Source: Clostridium sp. UBA2485 | GTDB lineage: Bacteria; Bacillota; Clostridia; Clostridiales; Clostridiaceae | Reading direction: 5' to 3' | Assembly (NCBI RefSeq): GCF_002341865.1 | Contig: NZ_DDOV01000035.1 | Span: forward strand, 17,504-40,746 | Length of the DNA: 23,243 nucleotides | In this document: positions 1 through 7,155 of the stretch, one piece after another | How positions within the stretch are numbered: the first letter of the stretch is position 1 | How the letters are laid out: the number at the start of each line of letters is the position of its first letter | Made by a program: the position numbers and the translations under genes | Notes under the pieces: model-generated | Databases searched by the model: none | The model's input: only the letters and a program-made list of their open reading frames with translations | Told to the model about the DNA's origin: nothing

Positions 1-298
1 AAACTTTAATATTATGATAATCATATTTAATACTCATAATATCAACAATTAATTTTTCAGGAGAAATTTCATACATAAGAGAGTAAAGCCTTTTTAACTC
101 CTCATTTAACAATAGCTCATAGTCCTCATTTCTTTTCAATATGGATATATTATCTCCATATTGAGTTTCTTGAAGAATTTTAATAGCTTCTTCCAAAGAA
201 CTACTTTCTATCATTCTTTCTATTTTCATTTTATCAAGGAGCCTTTTTTCTATAACTCTTAGCCTAGCCACAGCATGAGTAAAGTTCATTCTATCCAT
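1..298 (-). CDS. ntpC: V-type ATPase subunit C, N-terminal part (runs off window)
   Basis: Subunit C (d in the eukaryotic enzyme) is the funnel-shaped protein that sits on the membrane rotor ring and links it to the central stalk. I translated the first 99 codons from the sequence: the start is ATG at 298, preceded by GGAGG, and the frame stays open to the window edge. Visible text includes MDRMNFTHAVARLRVIEKR and, at the cut edge, KYDYHNIKV; a K-x-DYHN-x-K stretch is typical of the family. It lies 20 bp downstream of ntpE on the same strand, matching the E-C order of the Enterococcus hirae ntp operon. The remaining two-thirds of the protein is outside the window. Confidence 0.9.
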   Translation of the reverse strand, partial: MDRMNFTHAVARLRVIEKRLLDKMKIERMIESSSLEEAIKILQETQYGDNISILKRNEDYELLLNEELKRLYSLMYEISPEKLIVDIMSIKYDYHNIKV

Positions 299-318
299 AT
301 GGCTATCCTCCTTAAAAA

Positions 319-918
319 TTAATCAAATAACATCATTGCTACTTCATTCTCTATTTCATATCTTAAAGAATTTACTAAAGCATCATAGGAATAGTTAAAT
401 TCTATACCATTTTTAGCTACAATAAATCCTCCATTCATTTGTCTAGTCTTTTTACTTAATATGATGTTCGCTTTTTCAACATCTTTAGCAATTGTTCTAT
501 TTAATTCCTTTATAAATTCTTCACCTATTTTATCTTTATCATTTTCGGAAACTATTATTTCTTCATGTCCTTGAAGTTTAATTGATTTAAGATTATTTCT
601 TATATAATTTAAATAATCCTCAGAGCTCATATTATTAAGCTCTTTTATAGCTTCATCAAAAACTCTATCAATTATTTGTTGCTTTGCAACTAATTTTTCA
701 TTTCTTACTTTTAATTCACTTTTTGATATAGCTCTATCAAAAAGATTCTTACCTTCCATATTTGCTTTTTCTATTATATTCTTTGCAAGTTTCTCAGCTT
801 CTTCTTTCTTTTTAGCTATTAGCTCTTTTTCTTTTACTTTAGCATCATTGATTATACCAGTAGCCTTTTCATTAGCATCACTTATAATCTTTGAAGTTAA
901 ATTTTCTAAATTTGACAT
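319..918 (-). CDS. ntpE: V-type ATPase subunit E (peripheral stalk)
   Basis: Subunit E forms the peripheral stalk (stator) of the V-type ATPase together with the G/H-type subunit, holding the catalytic head still against rotor torque. The protein has a long, highly charged N-terminal helix (about residues 1-75, rich in Lys/Glu/Ala) and a mixed C-terminal domain ending ENEVAMMLFD, the normal two-part layout. The frame extends to a GTG at 927 and an ATG at 924, but AAGGGAG at 927-933 is 8 nt from the ATG at 918 and too close to the others, so I start at 918 (199 residues, MSNLENLTSK). It sits 17 bp after ntpK and 20 bp before ntpC in one operon. Confidence 0.93.
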   Translation of the reverse strand: MSNLENLTSKIISDANEKATGIINDAKVKEKELIAKKKEEAEKLAKNIIEKANMEGKNLFDRAISKSELKVRNEKLVAKQQIIDRVFDEAIKELNNMSSEDYLNYIRNNLKSIKLQGHEEIIVSENDKDKIGEEFIKELNRTIAKDVEKANIILSKKTRQMNGGFIVAKNGIEFNYSYDALVNSLRYEIENEVAMMLFD

Positions 919-935
919 TGTCATCACTCCCTTAA

Positions 936-1418
936 TTAAAAGTTAGCGTTGATTATTAATAATAGTGACATAACAAAGCCTAATAACGCATATGTCTCAA
1001 CCATAACTGTTAAGATAATACCTTTTGTGTTATGTTCTGGTCTTTTAGCTAATATTTGAATTGCTGCTGCTGCTGTTCTTGCTTGTGCTATTGCTGATTT
1101 CCATCCTGCAAAAGCTATTGGTAAACAAGCTGCGAATAAATATAAACCATTTGCTAAAGTAATATCTGGTTTTATTTGGAATAATACCATAAGAGCTATA
1201 ACGAAACCATAAAGCCCTTGCGTACCTGGTAATAATTCTAATATAAGTGCCTTACCGAACTTTTCTGGTTCCTCTGTAATTAATCCTGAAGCGGCTTCAC
1301 CAACCATTCCTACACCTCTAGCTGAACCTATCCCTGGCATAATTGCAGCTAATGCAACACCCATTGCTGCAAAAACTATTCCTCCATTGTCTACTAAAAA
1401 TCCCATTAAGTTTGTCAT
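936..1418 (-). CDS. ntpK: V-type Na+-ATPase rotor ring subunit K (c subunit)
   Basis: This is the membrane rotor subunit that carries the transported ion. The 160 residues form two fused helical hairpins (four membrane segments, roughly 12-33, 56-80, 88-108 and 132-157). Only the second hairpin has the carboxylate, E141 in VMVETYALLGF; the equivalent place in the first hairpin is G65 in LLPGTQGLYGF. In Enterococcus hirae NtpK the Na+ ligands are L61, T64, Q65, Q110 and E139. The same set is present here as L63, T66, Q67, Q112 and E141, so Na+ rather than H+ is the expected ion. Start ATG at 1418 follows AAGGAGG. It lies between ntpI and ntpE. Coupling ion is inferred from residues, not shown. 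Confidence 0.96.
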   Translation of the reverse strand: MTNLMGFLVDNGGIVFAAMGVALAAIMPGIGSARGVGMVGEAASGLITEEPEKFGKALILELLPGTQGLYGFVIALMVLFQIKPDITLANGLYLFAACLPIAFAGWKSAIAQARTAAAAIQILAKRPEHNTKGIILTVMVETYALLGFVMSLLLIINANF

Positions 1419-1430
1419 GAAAATTCCTCC

Positions 1431-3392
1431 TTAATCCTTAACAACTTTTACATATTTTGAACTAAATTTTAATGGTCTAAATGTTTTACCTCCGCCTTCA
1501 TAAAACTTATTAAAATACTCAAGATATTGTAATCTACAAGTATGAACATAAGCTCCTAAGGCATTTATGAATAAATTAAATAAGTGACCTACTACAAATA
1601 TTAGTGATCCAGCTAAAATTTTCGCTATTGGATTTCCTAGCATTCCAATCATTAAGTTAAATGCTGATCCAATAAATCCTGTTGCAAGTCCAAGTGCTGC
1701 AAGCCTAGTATAAGATACTAAATCTCCTACATAACCTGTTATTCCATATAATGAATACAAACCTGCACCAAGTTTTGCGCCTATTCCCTTTTCACTTCTT
1801 CCGTGAGTTAATAAAATTAATATCATGCCACCAAATGTAGCATATTTTGCAATTGTAGGAATATTCCCACTTGAAGATAAACTACTTAATGCACCTGAAG
1901 CTGATAATAACCACAGAATGCTTCCTGTTAAAGTTAAATACCATAACCCTACATCTAATAGTGCGTCTAATGGTTTTCCATCTCTAACCAGCATATATGC
2001 TTTAATTCCTAAGCCAACATATATTTGAATTAATCCCAAAGCCACTGAAACTATCATCAATAAAATTACATTACTATCTGGCTTCATCCATATTGGACTA
2101 ATTTTAATTGCATCTCCGAAGTAACTACCATACATTACTCCCCAAAAAATTGTGGATATACTTAAATAGAAGAACATTTTGACGGATTTTCTTTTATCTT
2201 CATCTAGATTGAAGAATTTTAACGCTACCAAAGAACCTATGAACATAAGAAATCCATATCCAGCATCTGATAGCATCATACCAAAGAAGATAAAATAGAA
2301 AGGCATAAATAATGGTGTTGGATCTATCTCATTGTATCTAGGCATACTATACATTTCTGTAATTGGTTCAAAAGCCTCTGATACTGTTCCATTTTTTAAT
2401 AGTATAGGAACCTCTTCACCCTTTGCATCTTCTAATTCTAAATAATATTCACTATTTAGACTTTTACTTATTGTTTCTTCAAATTCATCTATAGCTTCTT
2501 CTGGTAACCATCCTTCTATTGTTAGAATATTTTTGCTTCTTAAAAAATTATTACAACTCTCTAATCTCAGTAAATGATTTTCGTTATACTCATATATAAG
2601 CTTAAAATCACTTATATATTTCACATGTTCTTCAATCTCTTTTTTTATATTTTCTAACTCATTTTTTAATTCTTTTATTTTGGTTTTAAAATTTCTAATA
2701 ACTTCCTTTGGCGGTACTTCATAATCATAATTTACCTTACTAAAACTATATCTCTTTAGTAAAGTTTCTATTTCACTTTGTAACTCTTTATGGAAAATTA
2801 TTAGAATATTACCGTCTCTATTATCTTCATTTACAACCTCAATATAACAATTATTATATTGAAAACTTATATCTTCCCTTAAATTTTCTATGAAATTCTT
2901 AGGAACTACCCCTAAATAGGCAATGCAATTTTTAAAATTATTTACTTCATTCATGGATATATCTAAATTGCTCCATTTACCTATTTCTTCAATCTCACTA
3001 GATAGTTTTGAGATATGCTGTTTTTTCTTGTTGATAGTGTTTTCTTTTTCTTTTAAATAATTATATTGTTTTTCCCATTGTAAATCTTCAACTGCTTTTT
3101 CAAGTTCATAATAGGTAACAGTGTTTTTTCCCTCTTTTAAGCTCTGAATCGTCCCTTTTTTTTCTTCATACTGGCTTAAAAAATCAATAGCAAACTTGAT
3201 CTTTGCTTGCTCTTCTTCAATTTCTGATATTTCAATATGAGCAGAGTCTTTTTGTAAATATTCTTCAAGTTCTTCTTGTATTAAAACCTCAGAAAATTGA
3301 ACACTTTCTAACCTTTGTAGATCTTTCAATAGCTTTTGCTTTTGTGACTCAAAGGCTAAAAGCGTAAACTTCTTCATTTTAACTATTGCCAT
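1431..3392 (-). CDS. ntpI: V-type ATPase subunit I (stator a subunit)
   Basis: Subunit I is the membrane stator with the ion half-channels. It has 653 residues, a usual length. Residues 1 to about 340 are a charged, coiled-coil-rich cytoplasmic arm. From about 345 (PTPLFMPFYFIFFGMMLSDA) to about 630 there are some eight membrane helices. The essential channel arginine is R563 in LVSYTRLAALGLA, and a second conserved arginine is R620 in HTCRLQYLEYF; these correspond to R573 and R629 of Enterococcus hirae NtpI. The start (MAIVKMKKFTLL) matches the usual N-terminus. It overlaps the ntpF stop by 14 bp, so translation is probably coupled. The AGAGG upstream is 13 nt away, rather far, which also fits coupling. 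Confidence 0.95.
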   Translation of the reverse strand: MAIVKMKKFTLLAFESQKQKLLKDLQRLESVQFSEVLIQEELEEYLQKDSAHIEISEIEEEQAKIKFAIDFLSQYEEKKGTIQSLKEGKNTVTYYELEKAVEDLQWEKQYNYLKEKENTINKKKQHISKLSSEIEEIGKWSNLDISMNEVNNFKNCIAYLGVVPKNFIENLREDISFQYNNCYIEVVNEDNRDGNILIIFHKELQSEIETLLKRYSFSKVNYDYEVPPKEVIRNFKTKIKELKNELENIKKEIEEHVKYISDFKLIYEYNENHLLRLESCNNFLRSKNILTIEGWLPEEAIDEFEETISKSLNSEYYLELEDAKGEEVPILLKNGTVSEAFEPITEMYSMPRYNEIDPTPLFMPFYFIFFGMMLSDAGYGFLMFIGSLVALKFFNLDEDKRKSVKMFFYLSISTIFWGVMYGSYFGDAIKISPIWMKPDSNVILLMIVSVALGLIQIYVGLGIKAYMLVRDGKPLDALLDVGLWYLTLTGSILWLLSASGALSSLSSSGNIPTIAKYATFGGMILILLTHGRSEKGIGAKLGAGLYSLYGITGYVGDLVSYTRLAALGLATGFIGSAFNLMIGMLGNPIAKILAGSLIFVVGHLFNLFINALGAYVHTCRLQYLEYFNKFYEGGGKTFRPLKFSSKYVKVVKD

Positions 3393-3705
3393 TGAAATTC
3401 ACTATCCTCTCAATTACTAATTTAACAGCACTATTAAATTTATTAGCATCTACATTCAGTATATGATCTACTTCTTCCTTACCTTTTTTCATTATAGGTT
3501 CAGACTCAACTTCACTTTCACTTATAAATTTAGATTTTATTTGCTCTGCTTCTTTATAAGCTTCAGTAAGTCTAGCTTCATACTGCTTATCTGCCTCTCT
3601 TTCTGCATTTTTAATTATATCTTTACTTTCTTTCAATGCTTTTTCTAATGCTTGTGCTGCTTGATCTTCTGCTGTTTTAACTTTGTTTATAGCTTCTAAT
3701 GCCAA
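3379..3705 (-). CDS. ntpF: V-type ATPase peripheral stalk small subunit (NtpF / subunit G-H family)
   Basis: This is a 108-residue, almost wholly helical, charged protein (MALEAINKVKTAEDQAAQAL, then many Lys/Glu and a C-terminal segment FNSAVKLVIERIVNF). Such proteins pair with subunit E as the peripheral stalk of V/A-type ATPases. It is the first gene of the cluster, and the F-I-K-E-C order is that of the Enterococcus hirae ntp operon, which supports the name. The start is TTG at 3705, three bases after a near-perfect AGGTGGTGAT ribosome binding site. Its end overlaps the ntpI start. Family assignment rests on size, composition and position rather than a sharp motif; other naming schemes call it subunit H or G. 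Confidence 0.85.
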   Translation of the reverse strand: MALEAINKVKTAEDQAAQALEKALKESKDIIKNAEREADKQYEARLTEAYKEAEQIKSKFISESEVESEPIMKKGKEEVDHILNVDANKFNSAVKLVIERIVNFNGNS

Positions 3706-3817
3706 AATATCACCACCTTTTAAAATATAATTATATGGAAAGAGAGGAATAATCTCCTCCCCAACACAATATCATATACTTTATAAAACATCACAAAATA
3801 CTTATAAAAGGTTTATG

Positions 3818-3882
3818 TTTACCACTTATTATATATAGCTAAAATTTATTGTACAAGATGTGAAAACGTACTAAGTGGTAAA
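3818..3882. repeat. 11-bp perfect inverted repeat bracketing the ntp promoter
   Basis: TTTACCACTTA at 3818-3828 is the exact reverse complement of TAAGTGGTAAA at 3872-3882. The arms stop cleanly at 11 bp and lie 54 bp apart centre to centre, about five helical turns. One arm touches the -10 box and runs toward the start site; the other lies upstream of the -35 box. The layout looks like two half-operators. The regulator is unknown. Confidence 0.6.
3828..3856 (-). promoter_or_regulatory. Sigma-A-type promoter of the V-ATPase operon
   Basis: Reading the minus strand, TTGTAC (3856-3851) is followed after exactly 17 bp by TATAAT (3833-3828). This is a near-consensus housekeeping promoter. It would give a leader of roughly 115 nt before the ntpF TTG start at 3705. 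The leader contains no clear riboswitch, only a 5-bp GAGGA/TCCTC hairpin around 3744-3759. Confidence 0.75.
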
Positions 3883-3900
3883 GTTAACTAATTATTAACC

Positions 3901-3922
3901 ATTTGTTCATTATTTGTTCATT
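3901..3922. repeat. Tandem 11-bp direct repeat
   Basis: The unit ATTTGTTCATT occurs twice head-to-tail, followed by a partial third copy (ATTTA). It lies just after the radical SAM gene stop and upstream of the ntp promoter. The 11-bp period is close to one helical turn. It may be chance in AT-rich DNA. Confidence 0.5.
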
Positions 3923-3938
3923 ATTTAGGATTTTTTTT

Positions 3939-5648
3939 CTATTTTTTTAAGTATATTCCTAGATCTATTAAAACATTATTGCTATTATTAAAGAAACCTA
4001 CATAGAAATCCTTCTTCGTTATCAATTTATTTACAAAATATTGATTTAAGTCATAATTGAATTTTTCAATATGTACATCATTAACAGAACTTATTAAATT
4101 ATTATCAATGAGATTCTCTTTAATTTGTTTTTCTATGTTTTTACCACTTTCTCTATAAATAAAATCTGGAATTCCTCTTTTTTTATTATAGGTTAAATAG
4201 TCAAACTTAATTATGTCACATAATAATTCACTATTCCTTCTTAATATTTCATTATTGAAGTCAAAAAATACCTTATAATATTCACTTGAAGAAATATTTC
4301 TTTTAAAATATCCCTTTTCTTTGTAAAACAGTGATAGCTGTTCATAAAAATCAAATGGAGTATCAAAAAGATCACTTTCTACAAAATACTTTAATATATT
4401 ATTAAATTTTCCGCTGTTTAAATATTTATCGACCATATGTTCAATATGCTTTAGTCTAATTAATTCATTATAACTTATATTTTTGGTTTTCAATATTTCA
4501 TAGGGAGGGTATGGACTATAATGCATATCCCACTTTTCTGCTTCTTCTCTCATACTTGATCCTTTTAAAAGTTTTAGAAAACCTAATTGAAGTTCATCTG
4601 GTCCTATTGCATATACATCATTAAAAGATTTTTTAAAAGAATTAAAATCCTCTCCTGGAAGTCCTGCTATAAGATCTAAATGCTGCATGATATTTTTTAA
4701 ACATTTTAATTCTTCCACTTTTTCTTTTATTGTAGAAAAATTAACATTTCTATTTATATTCTTAAGAATTTTATCATTAGTAGTTTGTACACCTACTTCA
4801 AATTGAAACAATCCTTTTTTTGCTTTGGATAGTGTTTCTATAGATTTACTGCTTAATAAGTCAGCAGATATCTCAAAGTGAAATCTAGTCTCTCCATCTA
4901 ATTCAATTAAATAATTCCAAATTTTATTTGCAAAACTTTCGTTACAGTTAAATGTCCTATCAACAAATTTTACTAATCTAACTTTATTATCAACAAAATA
5001 TTTTAAATCTTTCTTCACCTTTTCAATATCTATAAATCTAACTCCATGAAAAGTTGAAGATAAGCAATATTTACAGTTGAATGGACATCCCCTAGAGGCT
5101 TCATAATATACTATTTTATGAGCTAGGTCTTCACTTTCTTCATAAGGAAAGACTATTTTATTCATGTCCATTAAGGAACGATTTCCACCATAGTAAATCT
5201 GTCCACTCTTTTTAGAGTAAAGCCCTCTAATATTACTATAATCTACTTCTTCATTTTTATATTCTTTTATTTTAGTATAAATAAACTCTCTATAAGTTTC
5301 TTCCCCTTCGCCCTCTATAACATATTCACCACAGTTAGCTTTTAGAAAATTCTCTGAATCATAACTTACTTCAGGTCCACCATAAAATATTTGTATACTA
5401 TCATCTATTGACTTTATTAAGGTTGTTATTCTTGTTATATATTCAATATTCCATATATAACAGGAAAAACCTAGTAATCTAGGTTTTCTCTCCATTATTT
5501 CCTCTACAATTCTCTCAACCCTATCATTTACAGAAAACTCCATAATATCACAATTATAATCCATATCTTTAGTATAAGCCTTTAAATACCTTACTGCTAA
5601 ATTACTGTGAATATATTTAGCATTTACCCCAACTAATAAAACATTCAT
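3939..5648 (-). CDS. B12-binding-domain radical SAM protein (DUF4080-type)
   Basis: The 569-residue protein has an N-terminal cobalamin-binding Rossmann-like domain (about residues 1-125, with LLVGVNAKYIHSNLAVRYL and later FYGGPEVSYDSE), then a radical SAM barrel with the 4Fe-4S motif C188-x3-C192-x2-C195 (RGCPFNCKYC). The C-terminal 170 or so residues resemble the DUF4080 tail. Such enzymes use S-adenosylmethionine and often methylcobalamin for methylation or rearrangement at unreactive carbons; the substrate of this group is not known to me. The classical D-x-H-x-x-G cobalt-ligand motif is not seen, so B12 may bind base-off without a protein ligand. The ATG at 5648 overlaps the TGA of the upstream methyltransferase-like gene (ATGA), so the two are translationally coupled. 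Confidence 0.85.
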   Translation of the reverse strand: MNVLLVGVNAKYIHSNLAVRYLKAYTKDMDYNCDIMEFSVNDRVERIVEEIMERKPRLLGFSCYIWNIEYITRITTLIKSIDDSIQIFYGGPEVSYDSENFLKANCGEYVIEGEGEETYREFIYTKIKEYKNEEVDYSNIRGLYSKKSGQIYYGGNRSLMDMNKIVFPYEESEDLAHKIVYYEASRGCPFNCKYCLSSTFHGVRFIDIEKVKKDLKYFVDNKVRLVKFVDRTFNCNESFANKIWNYLIELDGETRFHFEISADLLSSKSIETLSKAKKGLFQFEVGVQTTNDKILKNINRNVNFSTIKEKVEELKCLKNIMQHLDLIAGLPGEDFNSFKKSFNDVYAIGPDELQLGFLKLLKGSSMREEAEKWDMHYSPYPPYEILKTKNISYNELIRLKHIEHMVDKYLNSGKFNNILKYFVESDLFDTPFDFYEQLSLFYKEKGYFKRNISSSEYYKVFFDFNNEILRRNSELLCDIIKFDYLTYNKKRGIPDFIYRESGKNIEKQIKENLIDNNLISSVNDVHIEKFNYDLNQYFVNKLITKKDFYVGFFNNSNNVLIDLGIYLKK

Positions 5649-6154
5649 CCATTATTTCTCCTCTTTCTACAAATTATATTGTATACTCCATTATTGCTTT
5701 TAAAGTTCATAACCTCAAATCGTTTATCAACTAGATCTAATATTTTTTCTTTAGAATTATCTTTTAAAATATTATAATCTTTAATCTGAAATTCCTTTAA
5801 ACTTTTATCTGGCATATATACTTTTATATTATTTTCATAAGTTTTTAAAAATTTTTTATCTATATCCCATATATATAAAATTCCATCATTTTTCAGATAG
5901 TCTCCAACTTCATCAATAAGTCTCCTTTTTTCAATATTTTTAAATATTGAATTCAAACTAAAAAAAAGTATACAACTATCATAACTCTGTTTTTCAATAT
6001 TCCTTCGTGCTCTTTTTTCAAAATATTGAATATCACATTCTTCATCATAATGCTTGAACAGATTATATATTACTCCATAATTGTCATGACCTATATCCAA
6101 CAAATTTCCATATAAAATATTGTTTTCTAAATTAATAAATACAGAACTATTCAT
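5645..6154 (-). CDS. Small SAM-dependent methyltransferase-like protein
   Basis: This 169-residue protein looks like a trimmed class I methyltransferase fold. NLLDIGHDNYG at about residues 18-28 stands where motif I normally lies, but the glycine-rich D-x-G-x-G-x-G loop is altered. YDSCILFFSLNSI (about 57-69) resembles motif IV, and YLKNDGILYIWDID (about 87-100) resembles the post-strand-5 motif. Start ATG at 6154 follows GAGGTGAAG. Its stop overlaps the start of the B12 radical SAM gene by 4 bp. The two presumably act in one pathway or complex. Whether it still binds SAM or is a degenerate partner cannot be decided from sequence alone. Confidence 0.6.
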   Translation of the reverse strand: MNSSVFINLENNILYGNLLDIGHDNYGVIYNLFKHYDEECDIQYFEKRARRNIEKQSYDSCILFFSLNSIFKNIEKRRLIDEVGDYLKNDGILYIWDIDKKFLKTYENNIKVYMPDKSLKEFQIKDYNILKDNSKEKILDLVDKRFEVMNFKSNNGVYNIICRKRRNNG

Positions 6155-6178
6155 AAATTCTTCACCTCATTTAATATC

Positions 6179-6207
6179 TATATAAGATTATTATAGATAC
6201 TATTCAA
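6179..6207 (-). promoter_or_regulatory. Candidate promoter of the methyltransferase/radical SAM pair
   Basis: On the minus strand TTGAAT (6207-6202) is followed after 17 bp by TATATA (6184-6179), about 25 bp before the ATG at 6154. An 8-bp inverted repeat, TATCTATA (6175-6182) and TATAGATA (6192-6199), overlaps the -10 region and could be an operator, though AT-rich repeats arise easily by chance. Confidence 0.5.
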
Positions 6208-6241
6208 CGAGGTTTTTACATTTCCTTCCATATGCTTTTAA

Positions 6242-6943
6242 TTAATTATTTACATCATTATAAAACATTAATAAAAACCCTGCTGTACTTTGGTTTGCTT
6301 TTAATAATACCTTATCTAGAACTTTAGCATATCTTTGATTTTTATTTCTAATATTCCTATACGTACTATCAATTCTATTAGAGTATTTAGTATTTTCTTT
6401 AATATACTCCTCAACTGTATTATAATTTATAGCTCCTTGTTTAATAGGATGAGTATATCCATTTTGGATAAGTCTAATAGCCCATGTTTCAAAACTCTTA
6501 TGATTCCTCAAATTTACATTGGCATGTGCAGGCACCGTTGTATCTTGAATTAAATGGCATGCTGCTCCTAAATAAAATATAGCTTTAGGAATATTATTGC
6601 AATGGATATTCTTTAAAGCTTTATTATAATAGATTTCACATTCAATTAATGCATTAGAACAACCATATAAACCTCTTCCATCTTCATGATGATAAAAATG
6701 ATTAGCACTTTTAAAGTCTGCATCTGCCCATATTACACCTTTGTTTAAAATTTCGATATACTTTTTAAAAAATTTGTACTGTTTTTCATATCCATCATTT
6801 CTTAAAATTTCTAAGGCCTCTTTATTTATAAATTGATGAACAATGCACTCTGTCTTTTTAACCTTTTTCTTTATGGGATTAAAAGCATATAATAGAAATT
6901 TTAATGTGTAACCATAAGTATTTTCAATCTTCCGTTTAATTAT
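6242..6943 (-). CDS. Zinc-dependent phospholipase C-like protein without a canonical start codon
   Basis: I extended this frame beyond its first GTG (6535) by translating upstream. It is open to an in-frame stop near 7018 with no ATG, GTG or TTG. An AGAAGGTGAT ribosome binding site at 6947-6956 sits three bases before ATA at 6943 (then ATT), the same spacing used by ntpF and by the 71-residue gene, so ATA is where the start should be (233 residues). The protein matches the catalytic domain of clostridial alpha-toxin: H36 in CIVHQF, D74/D76 in WADADF, H82-H86 in HFYHHEDG, then H130, D134 and H140 in CHLIQDTTVPAH, and H148-x3-E152. These cover the zinc ligands. There is no signal peptide and no N-terminal Trp ligand. 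It may be a start-loss pseudogene or be weakly translated. Confidence 0.75.
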   Translation of the reverse strand: MIKRKIENTYGYTLKFLLYAFNPIKKKVKKTECIVHQFINKEALEILRNDGYEKQYKFFKKYIEILNKGVIWADADFKSANHFYHHEDGRGLYGCSNALIECEIYYNKALKNIHCNNIPKAIFYLGAACHLIQDTTVPAHANVNLRNHKSFETWAIRLIQNGYTHPIKQGAINYNTVEEYIKENTKYSNRIDSTYRNIRNKNQRYAKVLDKVLLKANQSTAGFLLMFYNDVNN

Positions 6944-7155
6944 ATTATCACCTTCTACTGTAAAAATTAATACAGTATTATTATAAACAAAGTTATCAAA
7001 AAAGATAGCTAGATTTTAAATTTAATTTATTTATTTCTAGAAAATAAATTTTAAGCTTAATATTCCGTCTTTTTCTTTGAAAAATTTTAAGGCTTTAAGA
7101 TAATTTAAGAACTTCTAATTTAAATTCAAATAAGTTTTATTTTTTTAACTTCTTA

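Noticed and set aside
1825..2028. Plus-strand open frame inside ntpI.
   Set aside because: It is antisense to a conserved membrane domain, without a ribosome binding site or recognisable sequence; a shadow frame.
3463..3648. Plus-strand open frame opposite ntpF, very Phe-rich.
   Set aside because: Phe/Leu richness is the mirror of the Lys/Glu-rich coiled coil on the other strand; no start signal.
3731..3775. A 14-codon leader peptide frame in the ntpF leader (ATG at 3775).
   Set aside because: It has no ribosome binding site and no codon bias suggestive of attenuation, so it is most likely chance.
6242..6535. A separate 97-residue gene starting at GTG 6535.
   Set aside because: The same frame continues upstream for 136 codons of clear phospholipase C sequence; the GTG encodes Val137 between two zinc ligands, so this is not an independent gene.
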